Source of the DNA: Flavobacteriia bacterium
GTDB lineage: Bacteria; Bacteroidota; Bacteroidia; Flavobacteriales; Flavobacteriaceae
DNA: 27,331 nt
Direction of reading: 5' to 3'
NCBI GenBank assembly: GCA_018500075.1
Contig: JAHBAN010000258.1
Span: forward strand, 1 to 27,331
Position numbers and translations under genes: made by a program. The notes beneath the pieces are model-generated. The model worked only from the letters and a program-made list of their open reading frames with translations. It ran no database searches and was not told where the DNA came from. Of the stretch, positions 7,620-15,691 are shown piece by piece (within the stretch, counting starts at the first letter, position 1; every line of letters begins with the position of its first letter).

Positions 7620-8765
7620 TCAGGTGATTTCCGCCAGCGCCTTTGTCCCGACAATAGCGAATCCGCTGCAAAACACAACTTCACAGGCGTCAATAACGCG
7701 CGGGCAAATGGCTTTTTCGCCACGGTCCTCTGCCGCCTTTTGGGCCGCCAGCACCAGACGCGCCAGCTCACAGAGATACAGCGCCACACGCTGCGGCGCG
7801 CCCAGATCATGCGCCAGCCCAAGCACCGACCCGTAAGCGCCCGCCAGAAGCGCAAGCCGGCGGGTCGCCGCATCCCACGCCAAAGCCGGCGCCACGCTGC
7901 GCAAAGCCGACAGCCGCGAGGCCGTATAATGCAACAAAAACGCAGGGTTGGCCCGCTCTGGCTGGGCATAGGCACGCCCGCCAAGGTCAAGCCCCCGCTC
8001 CGCCCGATGACACAGCACATAAAGCCGCGCCAGCTCGCGCCCCGCGTCGTCAAGCGCCGGTATCTTTGCCCCCGCAAGCGCCGTGCACCGCAAAAGCGCC
8101 CCCGCGCCCAAGGCCGCCTCGTAAAGCCCCGCGCGATAGCCCCCGCCAATCGCCGCAAAAAGCGTGATCTCGTCATGCGCCTGCGCCGCCGCCCAAATCT
8201 GGGAAAACGTCCCAACAAGCGCCGCGCGCTCCTCGGCGCTCGCCCCGCCAAAGGCTGCCTGCTCCCCGATCCAGGGCAAAAGCCGCTCCTCGGCCGCGTC
8301 TGAGGCGGCAACAGGGGCGCAAATCTCGGCCTCAAGCCCAAGCGCGCGCGCCACAGCCGCCGCCGCCTCGGCACTCCAGCGCTGGCGCAGCACCGTCGGC
8401 GCCTCAAGACAGATCGCAAGCCGGCCGCGCCGCGGCGCGGGCATCAGCGCCTCAGCCCTCAATCCCCTCATGATAAACTCCGGCTCAAGCCGCAGATTGA
8501 CAAAGCCCGCTCCCGCCAGCGAGGCGCTCTCAATGCCCTCTATCTGGCCCAAAGCCGCCGCCAGATCGGCGCCAAGCGCGCGCGGCGACAGCCCCAGCCG
8601 CTTGGCCATCACAAGCGCCGCCGTGACCGATACATCGCCATGCAGCGGGTCTTTCGTGATCGCACAGCCAAGACCGTCAAAAACCGCAGGCGCGCGCCCG
8701 GTGATCTCGGCCAAAGCGCCCGCAACGCAGGCATCTATCTGCTCATAAAGCCCCATACGTGACAT
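7620..8765 (-). CDS. Arginyl-tRNA synthetase-like protein lacking HIGH and KMSKS
   Basis: The 381-residue frame looks like ArgS with its catalytic centre removed. Residues 5-95 match the ArgS N-terminal domain: DPLHGDVSVTAALVMAKRLG and AGAGFVNLRL. A Rossmann remnant follows (LAICLEAPTVL), but where ArgS has HVGH this reads RQRW at 127-130. GGGYRAGL (207-214) seems to match the ArgS GGYVKRM segment, and the KMSKR site is replaced by GAKIPALDD. Residues 248-381 then match the DALR anticodon domain (NPAFLLHYTASRLSALRS, QRVALYLCELARL). ArgS is usually near 580 residues, so about 200 are missing, without a stop or frameshift. Aminoacylation is unlikely. In related genomes I recall a full argS at this place upstream of the SPOR gene, so this may be a degenerated or repurposed copy. 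It begins the leftward operon; the in-frame ATG at 8834 overlaps the typA leader and is less likely. Confidence 0.83.
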   Translation of the reverse strand: MSRMGLYEQIDACVAGALAEITGRAPAVFDGLGCAITKDPLHGDVSVTAALVMAKRLGLSPRALGADLAAALGQIEGIESASLAGAGFVNLRLEPEFIMRGLRAEALMPAPRRGRLAICLEAPTVLRQRWSAEAAAAVARALGLEAEICAPVAASDAAEERLLPWIGEQAAFGGASAEERAALVGTFSQIWAAAQAHDEITLFAAIGGGYRAGLYEAALGAGALLRCTALAGAKIPALDDAGRELARLYVLCHRAERGLDLGGRAYAQPERANPAFLLHYTASRLSALRSVAPALAWDAATRRLALLAGAYGSVLGLAHDLGAPQRVALYLCELARLVLAAQKAAEDRGEKAICPRVIDACEVVFCSGFAIVGTKALAEIT

Positions 8766-8848
8766 AAATGCACTCTGCCCCTTATTCTGACTGGCAATTC
8801 GCCCCCGCGCGGTATATCGGCCCTCAACGAACAACCCAAGGACATATC

Positions 8849-10666
8849 ATGGACCTGCGCAATATCGCCATCATCGCTCACGTTGACCACGGCAAAACAA
8901 CCCTCGTGGACGAACTTCTGAAACAGTCCGGCGCGTTTCGGGCCAATCAGGACGTGGCCGAGCGCGCCATGGACAGCAACGACATCGAGCGCGAACGCGG
9001 CATCACGATCTTTGCCAAGCCGACCTCTGTCGAATGGAAAGGCAAACGCATCAACATCGTGGATACGCCCGGCCACGCCGACTTTGGCGGCGAAGTCGAG
9101 CGCATCCTGAGCATGGTGGACGGTGTTGTCCTGCTCGTGGACGCCGCAGAAGGCCCCATGCCCCAAACCAAATTCGTGACCTCAAAAGCGCTTGCGCTGG
9201 GCCTGCGCCCTATCGTTGTGCTCAACAAAGTCGACAAAACCGACGCCGAGCCGGATCGCGCGCTGGATGAATGCTTTGATCTCTTCGCCTCTCTGGATGC
9301 CGATGATGACCAGCTTGATTTCCCGCATATGTATGCGTCTGGCCGCTCCGGCTGGGCCGATCACGAGCTGGACGGCCCGCGCAAAGACCTCTCGGCGCTG
9401 TTTGACCTGATCGTCAATCACGTGCCCGCGCCCAAGCAGGTTGCCCGTCAGGGCGAAGACTTCAGTATGCTCGCAACCACCTTGGGCGCTGACGCCTTTG
9501 TGGGCCGCGTTCTGACAGGCCGCGTCGAAAGCGGACGCCTCAAAGTCGGCGCGACCGTTCAGGCGCTCTCGCGCGTGGGCCAAAAGATCGAGCAGTTCCG
9601 TGTCACCAAAATTCAGGCCTTCCGCGGCCTTGCCCAACAAGACATCGAAGAAGCCCTCGCAGGCGATATCGTCTCTATCGCAGGGATGTCCAAAGCCACA
9701 GTGGCCGATACCATCTGTGCGCTCGCGGTTGACACAGCCCTGCCCGCACAGCCGATCGATCCGCCCACCATCACCGTGACCTTCGGCATCAACGACAGCC
9801 CGCTCGCCGGGCGCGAAGGCAAAAAGGTCCAGAGTCGCGTTATTCGTGACCGCCTGATGAAAGAGGCCGAAAGCAACGTCGCCATCAAAGTCACAGACAC
9901 TCCGGGCGGCGAAGCCTTTGAAGTGGCCGGCCGTGGCGAGCTTCAGATGGGCGTTCTGATCGAAAATATGCGTCGCGAAGGCTTTGAACTCGGGATTTCC
10001 CGCCCCAAAGTGCTCCTGCGCGAAGAAAACGGCCAGACTCTGGAGCCGATCGAAGAAGCCACAATTGACGTGGATGACGAATACTCCGGTGTTGTGATCG
10101 AAAAGCTGACGGGCGGCCGCAAGGGCGATCTCGTCGAAATGCGCCCCGCCGGTGCGGGCAAAACCCGCATCATCGCCCATGTGCCCTCGCGCGGCCTGAT
10201 CGGCTATCACGGCGAATTTCTCACCGACACCCGCGGCACAGGCGTTCTCAACCGTGTGTTCCACGGCTGGGCGCCCCACAAAGGCCCGATGCCGGGCCGC
10301 CGCGCGGGCGTTCTGATTTCGATGGAAGCGGGCGAGGCCGTGGCCTATGCGCTGTGGAATCTGGAAGACCGCGGCAAAATGTTCATCGGCGCACAAACCA
10401 AGATCTACCAAGGCATGATCATCGGTGAGCACAGCCGCGAGAACGACCTCGAAGTGAACCCGCTCAAAGGCAAAAAGCTCACCAACGTGCGCGCCTCGGG
10501 CACAGACGAAGCCGTGCGCCTGACAACGCCGATCACACTAAGCCTTGAAGAGGCGATTGCCTATATCAACGATGACGAGCTGGTGGAAGTCACCCCCGAA
10601 AGCATCCGCCTGCGCAAACGCTTCCTTGACCCGCATGAGCGCAAACGCGCCTCCAAGCAACTCTGA
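8849..10666 (+). CDS. typA: Translational GTPase TypA/BipA
   Basis: This ribosome-associated GTPase is needed for 50S assembly and stress or cold growth. The 605 residues are the normal length. The G motifs are intact: AHVDHGKTTL (residues 10-19), RERGITIFAK, DTPGHADFGGEVERIL and NKVDK. The EF-G-like domains III and V and the TypA-specific C-terminal domain follow (SRGLIGYHGEFLTDTRGTG, GMIIGEHSRENDLEVNPLKGKKLTN). AAGGA at 8838-8842 fixes the ATG at 8849; the frame is open further upstream but without a site. It is divergent from the ArgS-like gene and ends at a strong terminator. Confidence 0.98.
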   Translation: MDLRNIAIIAHVDHGKTTLVDELLKQSGAFRANQDVAERAMDSNDIERERGITIFAKPTSVEWKGKRINIVDTPGHADFGGEVERILSMVDGVVLLVDAAEGPMPQTKFVTSKALALGLRPIVVLNKVDKTDAEPDRALDECFDLFASLDADDDQLDFPHMYASGRSGWADHELDGPRKDLSALFDLIVNHVPAPKQVARQGEDFSMLATTLGADAFVGRVLTGRVESGRLKVGATVQALSRVGQKIEQFRVTKIQAFRGLAQQDIEEALAGDIVSIAGMSKATVADTICALAVDTALPAQPIDPPTITVTFGINDSPLAGREGKKVQSRVIRDRLMKEAESNVAIKVTDTPGGEAFEVAGRGELQMGVLIENMRREGFELGISRPKVLLREENGQTLEPIEEATIDVDDEYSGVVIEKLTGGRKGDLVEMRPAGAGKTRIIAHVPSRGLIGYHGEFLTDTRGTGVLNRVFHGWAPHKGPMPGRRAGVLISMEAGEAVAYALWNLEDRGKMFIGAQTKIYQGMIIGEHSRENDLEVNPLKGKKLTNVRASGTDEAVRLTTPITLSLEEAIAYINDDELVEVTPESIRLRKRFLDPHERKRASKQL

Positions 10667-10685
10667 TCAAAGCAACTCTGATCAA
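10656..10685. repeat. 15-bp tandem duplication across the typA stop
   Basis: AGCAACTCTGATCAA occurs at 10656-10670 and again at 10671-10685. The first copy encodes the last residues and TGA stop of typA; the second is non-coding and leads into the terminator. It looks like a recent slippage or duplication event with no effect on the protein. Confidence 0.9.
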
Positions 10686-10717
10686 AAAAGCCCCGCTCAA
10701 CCGAGCGGGGCTTTTTT
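10684..10717 (+). terminator. Bidirectional intrinsic terminator between typA and the DUF1330 gene
   Basis: The 9-bp stem GCCCCGCTC (10690-10698) pairs with GAGCGGGGC (10703-10711) around the loop AACC. It is flanked by six A residues before and six T residues after. The symmetry allows it to end both rightward typA and leftward alaS-DUF1330 transcription, whose genes converge here. Confidence 0.93.
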
Positions 10718-10755
10718 CTTGGTCCGTCGGCGGCGCAGTCCCTGCGCCGCTTTGT

Positions 10756-11043
10756 TTATTCGGTGATTTCAACAACCATCAATTCGCGCTCCGAGGCGCC
10801 CTTGGCATGGCTCAACGCCTCTTGATAGGCCGGCGAGTGATAGCACTCGACAGCCGCCTCAAGCGTGGGAAACTTCGCCACAACATTGCGTGGCCGCTCT
10901 TTGCCCTCAAGCTGCACAAAGCGCGCGCCACGGGCGATAAACACCCCGCCATGCGCCGCAATCGCCGGCCCCGCCAGCTCGGCATATTTTCCGTAAGCCT
11001 CAGGGTCCGTGACGGTCACGTGTGCAATCCAAAGTGCTTTCAT
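10756..11043 (-). CDS. DUF1330-family protein
   Basis: This 95-residue ferredoxin-like alpha/beta-barrel protein starts MKALWIAHVTVTDPEAYGKY. It carries AAHGGVFIARGARFVQLEG and YHSPAYQEAL, which are the conserved features of DUF1330 (dimeric alpha-beta barrel superfamily). The biochemical role of DUF1330 is not established. The start lies one base after the alaS stop on the same strand, with GGAGA about 9 bases upstream inside the alaS end. It is therefore very likely translated from the alaS mRNA. The frame stays open upstream into alaS, but only this start fits the family. Confidence 0.88.
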   Translation of the reverse strand: MKALWIAHVTVTDPEAYGKYAELAGPAIAAHGGVFIARGARFVQLEGKERPRNVVAKFPTLEAAVECYHSPAYQEALSHAKGASERELMVVEITE

Positions 11044-11044
11044 C

Positions 11045-13717
11045 TCAAGTCTCCAATACTGATTTCGCCGCCGCAATGGCCGCATCGGCATTGCCAACAT
11101 CCGCGCCGCCACCCTGCGCCATATCAGGGCGACCGCCGCCGCCCTTACCGCCAAGCTCGGGCACAGCCGCCTTGACCAGATCGACCGCCGAAAGACGCCC
11201 GGTCAGATCAGAGGTCACCCCGGCCGCCACAGCCGCCTTGCCGCCGGTGTCAGCAATCAACAGCACAGCCCCAGAGCCAAGCTGCGCCTTATGAGCATCA
11301 ATCAGCGCCGGCAAATCCTTGCCCGAGACGCCCGAAAGCACCTGCGCAATGAGCTTTATCCCATTGATTTCAATGGCCTCTGCGCCGCCGTCCTTTGTGC
11401 CGCCCGACATCGCCAATTCGCGGCGCAACTGCGCCACTTCATTGCTCAATGCGCGGCGTTCTTCCATCAGCGCCTTGATGCGCGCCGGCACATCAGCCGC
11501 CGGTGTCTTCAGCTCGAGCGCAAGCTCCGCCATGCGCGCATCCTGCGCACTCAAATACTCAAAGGCCGCCTTGCCGGTCAGCGCCTCAACGCGGCGCACC
11601 CCCGCACTGGAGGCGGACTCCCCGAGCACAACAAACACGCCAATGTCGCCCGTCTGGCGCACATGGGTGCCGCCGCACAGCTCGATCGAATAGGTATGCC
11701 CGTCGCTGCCCTTGCCCGAGCCGCTGTCATGCCCCATCGAGACAACCCGCACCTCATCGCCATATTTCTCGCCAAACAGCGCCTGCGCGCCCAGTCCGCG
11801 CGCCTCATCAGGCGTCATCACCCGCGTCACAACCGGCGCATTCTGACGGATATAGGCGTTTACATCGGCCTCCACCTGCTTGATCTGCGCCAGATCGAGC
11901 GCCTTGGAATGGCTGAAATCAAAGCGCAACCGGTCATCAGAATTGAGCGAGCCGCGCTGCGCCACATGATCGCCAAGCGCCGCGCGCAAGGCCTCATGCA
12001 AAAGATGCGTCGCGGAGTGATTGGCGCGGATCGCCGAGCGCCGCGCCTGCGCCACTTCCAGCGAAACCGTGTCGCCAACCGACAGCCCGCCCTCGCCCGC
12101 CACAATCATGTGGCCAAAAATCTTGCCATCCGCGTGTTTGCGGGTGTCGCTGACCCGGCTCACCTGCTCGATGTTTTCCAAACGGCGGATCAAGCCGCTG
12201 TCGCCGACTTGCCCGCCGGATTCCGCATAAAACGGCGTCTGGTTGAGCACAGCCCAGCCCTCCTGGCCTTGGGCAAGCGTCTTGACGCGCGCACCCTCCG
12301 CCACAAGCGCCAGAACCTGCCCCTCGGCCACTTCGGTGTCATACCCCAAAAATTCGGTCACACCCGCATCATCGGCAATATCAAACCACACGCTCGCATC
12401 CGCCGCATCGCCCGAGCCGGACCAAGCCGCGCGCGCCTTGGCCTTCTGGTCGGCCATCGCCGCCTCAAAGCCCGCAACATCCACATCGCGGCCCTTCTCG
12501 CGCAGCGCATCCTGCGTCAGATCAAGCGGAAAGCCGAAGGTGTCATAGAGCTTGAACGCCGCATCCCCGGAGAGCGCAACACCCTCGCCAAGCCCCGCCA
12601 CCTCGTCATCCAGAAGTTTCAATCCGCGCTCCAGCGTTTGCTTAAAGCGGGTTTCTTCCAGCAAAAACGTCTCTTCAATCAACGCCTGCGCATGGGTCAG
12701 CTCGGCATAGGCCCCGCCCATCTGGCGCACAAGCGAGGGCACGAGCTGATGCATCACAGGGTCTTTCGCCCCCAAAAGATGCGCATGGCGCATCGCGCGG
12801 CGCATGATCCGGCGCAAGACATAGCCGCGCCCGTCATTGGAGGGCATCACCCCATCCGCAATCAAAAACGCCGTCGAGCGCAAATGGTCGGCAATCACCC
12901 GATGATGCACATTCTGCGCGCCATAGGGGTCAACGCCCGTGGCATGGGCCGACGCCTCGATCAGCGCTTTGAACAGATCGGTGTCATAATTGTCATGGCT
13001 GCCCTGAAGCAGCGCGCCGATCCGCTCAAGCCCCATGCCCGTGTCGATCGACTGCATATCCAGATCGCGCATCGAGCCGTCTTCAAACTGCTCGTTCTGC
13101 ATGAAAACCACGTTCCAGATCTCGATAAAGCGGTCGCCGTCCTCTTCGGGGCTGCCGGGAGGTCCGCCCCAGATATGCTCGCCGTGATCATAAAAAATCT
13201 CGGTGCATGGCCCGCACGGCCCGGTCGGGCCCATCTGCCAATAGTTGTCTGACGTCGCGATCCGAATAATGCGCTCTTCAGGAACACCCATCTTCTTCCA
13301 GATCGCAAACGCCTCGTCATCGGTATGATAGACCGTCACCGTCAGCTTGGTCTTGTCGATCCCGAAGTCCTTGGTGATCAGCTCCCAGGCATAGCTGATC
13401 GCCTCTTCCTTGAAGTAGTTGCCAAAGCTGAAGTTGCCGAGCATTTCAAAAAACGTGTGGTGGCGCGCCGTATAGCCGACATTGTCCAGATCATTATGTT
13501 TGCCGCCTGCGCGGACACATTTCTGCGCCGTCGTCGCGCGGGTGTAGTCGCGCGTTTCAACGCCGGTAAACAGGTTCTTGAACTGCACCATACCCGAATT
13601 GACAAACATAAGGGTCGGGTCGTTGCGCGGCACAAGCGGGCTGGAGGCCACAACTTCATGCCCTTGCTTGGCAAAGTAGTTGAGAAAGGTAGAGCGGATT
13701 TCGTTCAGGCTTGGCAT
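11045..13717 (-). CDS. alaS: Alanyl-tRNA synthetase
   Basis: AlaS charges tRNA-Ala and edits mischarged Ser and Gly. The 890 residues are full length. The N-terminal class II catalytic core begins MPSLNEIRSTFLNYFAKQGH and includes SSPLVPRNDPTLMFVNSGMV and GPTGPCGPCTEIFYD. The editing site has His567 and His571 in HSATH, with Cys681 and His685 in CGGTH. The C-terminal DHHA1 domain ends with the glycine-rich GGKGGGGRPDMAQGGG. All key residues are present. It lies downstream of the recA terminator on the same strand, so it needs its own promoter in the 121-base gap. Confidence 0.98.
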   Translation of the reverse strand: MPSLNEIRSTFLNYFAKQGHEVVASSPLVPRNDPTLMFVNSGMVQFKNLFTGVETRDYTRATTAQKCVRAGGKHNDLDNVGYTARHHTFFEMLGNFSFGNYFKEEAISYAWELITKDFGIDKTKLTVTVYHTDDEAFAIWKKMGVPEERIIRIATSDNYWQMGPTGPCGPCTEIFYDHGEHIWGGPPGSPEEDGDRFIEIWNVVFMQNEQFEDGSMRDLDMQSIDTGMGLERIGALLQGSHDNYDTDLFKALIEASAHATGVDPYGAQNVHHRVIADHLRSTAFLIADGVMPSNDGRGYVLRRIMRRAMRHAHLLGAKDPVMHQLVPSLVRQMGGAYAELTHAQALIEETFLLEETRFKQTLERGLKLLDDEVAGLGEGVALSGDAAFKLYDTFGFPLDLTQDALREKGRDVDVAGFEAAMADQKAKARAAWSGSGDAADASVWFDIADDAGVTEFLGYDTEVAEGQVLALVAEGARVKTLAQGQEGWAVLNQTPFYAESGGQVGDSGLIRRLENIEQVSRVSDTRKHADGKIFGHMIVAGEGGLSVGDTVSLEVAQARRSAIRANHSATHLLHEALRAALGDHVAQRGSLNSDDRLRFDFSHSKALDLAQIKQVEADVNAYIRQNAPVVTRVMTPDEARGLGAQALFGEKYGDEVRVVSMGHDSGSGKGSDGHTYSIELCGGTHVRQTGDIGVFVVLGESASSAGVRRVEALTGKAAFEYLSAQDARMAELALELKTPAADVPARIKALMEERRALSNEVAQLRRELAMSGGTKDGGAEAIEINGIKLIAQVLSGVSGKDLPALIDAHKAQLGSGAVLLIADTGGKAAVAAGVTSDLTGRLSAVDLVKAAVPELGGKGGGGRPDMAQGGGADVGNADAAIAAAKSVLET

Positions 13718-13739
13718 ATGATGTTCCGACGTGTTGGGT

Positions 13740-13761
13740 CCGTCACGGTTTAGCCGTCACG
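13740..13761. repeat. Paired 8-bp direct repeat upstream of alaS
   Basis: CCGTCACG occurs at 13740-13747 and 13754-13761, start to start 14 bases apart, within 45 bases of the alaS ATG. On the coding strand it reads CGTGACGG twice. It could be a paired operator or part of a leader structure. No known regulator is recognised. Confidence 0.55.
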
Positions 13762-13781
13762 CCCGCTCATGTCCACATGAC

Positions 13782-13815
13782 AAAAAGCGCCAGAGCAGTC
13801 TCCCGCTCCGGCGCT
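13782..13815 (-). terminator. Intrinsic terminator of recA
   Basis: On the minus strand AGCGCCGGAGC (13815-13805) pairs with GCTCTGGCGCT (13796-13786) over 11 positions with one G-T pair. The loop is 8 bases and a run of T follows. It lies 24 bases after the recA stop and separates recA from alaS. Confidence 0.9.
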
Positions 13816-13838
13816 CCTGAATGGGTTTGGCCAAAGGC

Positions 13839-14921
13839 TCAGGCTTCGAGAATATCCTCGTCATCGCCGGCTTTTGCAGGGCGCGCCTCATCAAAGTCCA
13901 GCCCGTGCGCTGCGCGGATCTTATCTTCGATGTCATAGGCAATCTGCGGGTTGTCTTTCAAAAACTGCCGCGAGTTTTCCTTGCCCTGCCCGATGCGCTC
14001 GTCGCCATAGCTAAACCAGGCGCCCGATTTCTGCACAATCCCGAGGGCGACCCCGAGGTCCAGCAGCTCGCCGGTCTTGGAAATGCCCTCGCCATACATG
14101 ATATCAAACTCGACTTGCTTGAACGGCGGCGCAACCTTGTTTTTCACAACCTTGACACGCGTCTGGTTGCCGACAACTTCGTCGCGGTCCTTCAGCGAGC
14201 CGATGCGGCGGATATCGAGCCGCACAGAGCTATAAAACTTGAGCGCATTGCCGCCGGTTGTCGTTTCGGGGCTGCCAAACATCACGCCGATTTTCATCCG
14301 GATCTGGTTGATGAAAATCACCATGCAGTTGGAGCGCGAAATCGAGCCGGTCAGCTTGCGCATCGCTTTGCTCATCAGGCGGGCGTGGACCCCGACACTC
14401 GAATCGCCCATCTCGCCTTCAAGTTCTGATTTCGGCGTCAGGGCCGCAACCGAATCAACCACCACAAGGCTCACAGCGCCCGAGCGCACCAGCGTGTCGA
14501 TGATTTCCAGCGCCTGTTCGCCGGTGTCGGGCTGCGAGATCAGAAGCTCGTCCAGATCAACGCCCAGCTTTTTGGCGTATTGCGGGTCCAGCGCGTGCTC
14601 GGCGTCCACAAAGGCCGCGACCCCACCCTTTTTCTGTTCTTCGGCCACACAATGCAGCGTCAATGTGGTTTTTCCCGAGCTTTCCGGCCCGTAAATCTCG
14701 ACAATCCGCCCTTTGGGCAGACCGCCAATGCCAAGCGCAATGTCCAGCCCGATCGATCCTGTCGATGTCGCCTCGATTTGCTGGATAGCGTTTTCACTCC
14801 CCATTTTCATGATGGAGCCTTTGCCGAACTGTCGTTCGATCTGAGCCAAGGCGCTGTCGAGGGCCTTTTGCTTATCTGCGTCGCGCTTGTTTTTCATGTC
14901 TAAAAGGTCTGCCGTTGCCAT
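13839..14921 (-). CDS. recA: Recombinase A
   Basis: RecA is the DNA-strand-exchange ATPase and LexA coprotease. The 360 residues are of normal length. Walker A is GPESSGKT at residues 78-85; Walker B is LVVVDSVAAL, followed by loop L1 and GVMFGSPETTTGGNALKFYSS-like loop L2. The tail is acidic (DDEDILEA), as usual. AAGGA precedes the ATG at 14921 by 10 bases. A sigma-70-like promoter with an SOS box lies upstream, and a strong terminator follows the gene, so recA is monocistronic. Confidence 0.99.
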   Translation of the reverse strand: MATADLLDMKNKRDADKQKALDSALAQIERQFGKGSIMKMGSENAIQQIEATSTGSIGLDIALGIGGLPKGRIVEIYGPESSGKTTLTLHCVAEEQKKGGVAAFVDAEHALDPQYAKKLGVDLDELLISQPDTGEQALEIIDTLVRSGAVSLVVVDSVAALTPKSELEGEMGDSSVGVHARLMSKAMRKLTGSISRSNCMVIFINQIRMKIGVMFGSPETTTGGNALKFYSSVRLDIRRIGSLKDRDEVVGNQTRVKVVKNKVAPPFKQVEFDIMYGEGISKTGELLDLGVALGIVQKSGAWFSYGDERIGQGKENSRQFLKDNPQIAYDIEDKIRAAHGLDFDEARPAKAGDDEDILEA

Positions 14922-14972
14922 TATTATGCTTCCTTATTTCACACCCCGCCCGAGGCGGCAATCACTGCAAAT

Positions 14973-14987
14973 GTTCTTCTTATGTTC
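14973..14987 (-). promoter_or_regulatory. LexA (SOS) box of recA
   Basis: GTTC-TTCTTAT-GTTC matches the alphaproteobacterial LexA site GTTC-N7-GTTC exactly. On the recA strand it reads GAACATAAGAAGAAC. It begins directly after the predicted -10 element, so LexA would block the promoter start. This fits DNA-damage induction of recA. Confidence 0.87.
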
Positions 14988-15016
14988 CTTATGCGTCCAA
15001 AGTGAGAACATTTCAA
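14988..15016 (-). promoter_or_regulatory. Putative recA promoter
   Basis: On the minus strand TTGAAA (15016-15011) and CATAAG (14993-14988) are separated by 17 bases. The -10 element abuts the SOS box, the expected arrangement for LexA repression. Confidence 0.55.
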
Positions 15017-15097
15017 CACAAATTTTCAACACCCTCACTGTTCACCAAAGATGTTAAGGAGTAGTTTACAAATGCAAACGGGTTCAAAGGAGGCACC

Positions 15098-15691
15098 ATG
15101 CTGATCTTCTCAAAGGCCAAACTGGTGCTGTTTTCCGTGCCCAAAACCGGCACAACCGCGCTTGAATCCGTGCTCGCGCCCCATGCCGCAATCGCATTGC
15201 GCGACCCGCCCGAGCTGAAGCACAGCCCGGTCTATCGCTACAACCGCATTCTGCGGCCCATGGTTGAGAAATTTATCGGCGATGATGTCGAGACCATCGC
15301 CGTTGTGCGCGAGCCGGTGAGCTGGCTTGGCAGCTGGTATCGGTATCGCCAGCGCCCGTTCCTTTCGGGGCGGGCGGTTTCCACCGAAGGTCTCAGTTTT
15401 GCCGAGTTCGTCGAGGGCTATCTTGCGCCCGAGCGCCCCGCCTTTGCCAATGTCGGCGCACAGTCCAAATTCGTCGAGCCGCGCCCCAATGGAACCGCGA
15501 TCACGCGGCTGTTCAAATATGAGGCGCTGGATCTGTGCATCCAGCATCTTGAGGCCCGCCTTGAGCTCAAGATTGACTTGCCCAAGGTCAATGTGTCGCC
15601 CCGGCGCGATCTGGCGTTGCCCGCCGCGCTTGAGGCCCGCCTCAAAGCCGCCTGCGCCGAGGATTTTGCGCTTTGGGCCTCTATTGCGTAA
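15098..15691 (+). CDS. Small sulfotransferase-like protein
   Basis: The 197-residue protein has the PAPS-dependent sulfotransferase signatures. The 5'-phosphosulfate loop is VPKTGTTALE (residues 14-23). The 3'-phosphate motif is VVREPVSWLGSWYRYR (69-84). The N-terminus is hydrophobic (LVLFSV) but forms the first beta strand and does not look like a signal. Similar Rhodobacterales genes beside recA are, from memory, often labelled gamma-glutamyl kinase, which these motifs do not support. AAAGGAGG lies 5 bases before the ATG, so it is well translated. It runs divergently from recA across 176 bases and overlaps the 3' end of cckA by 11 bases tail to tail. The acceptor is unknown. Confidence 0.75.
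   Translation: MLIFSKAKLVLFSVPKTGTTALESVLAPHAAIALRDPPELKHSPVYRYNRILRPMVEKFIGDDVETIAVVREPVSWLGSWYRYRQRPFLSGRAVSTEGLSFAEFVEGYLAPERPAFANVGAQSKFVEPRPNGTAITRLFKYEALDLCIQHLEARLELKIDLPKVNVSPRRDLALPAALEARLKAACAEDFALWASIA

Noticed and set aside
6522..8303. 593-codon open frame on the plus strand
   Set aside because: It is antisense to the SPOR protein and the ArgS-like gene; the product is Arg/His/Gln-rich with no recognisable domain, as expected from GC-rich shadow frames.
7620..8765. argS broken by frameshift
   Set aside because: Both ArgS-like ends are in one uninterrupted frame and no stop occurs, so an internal loss and divergence explains it better than a frameshift.
9182..10432. 416-codon open frame on the minus strand
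   Set aside because: It is antisense to typA, with no domain and no ribosome site.
11291..13252. 653-codon open frame on the plus strand
   Set aside because: It is entirely antisense to alaS, with low-complexity Arg/His/Ala composition.
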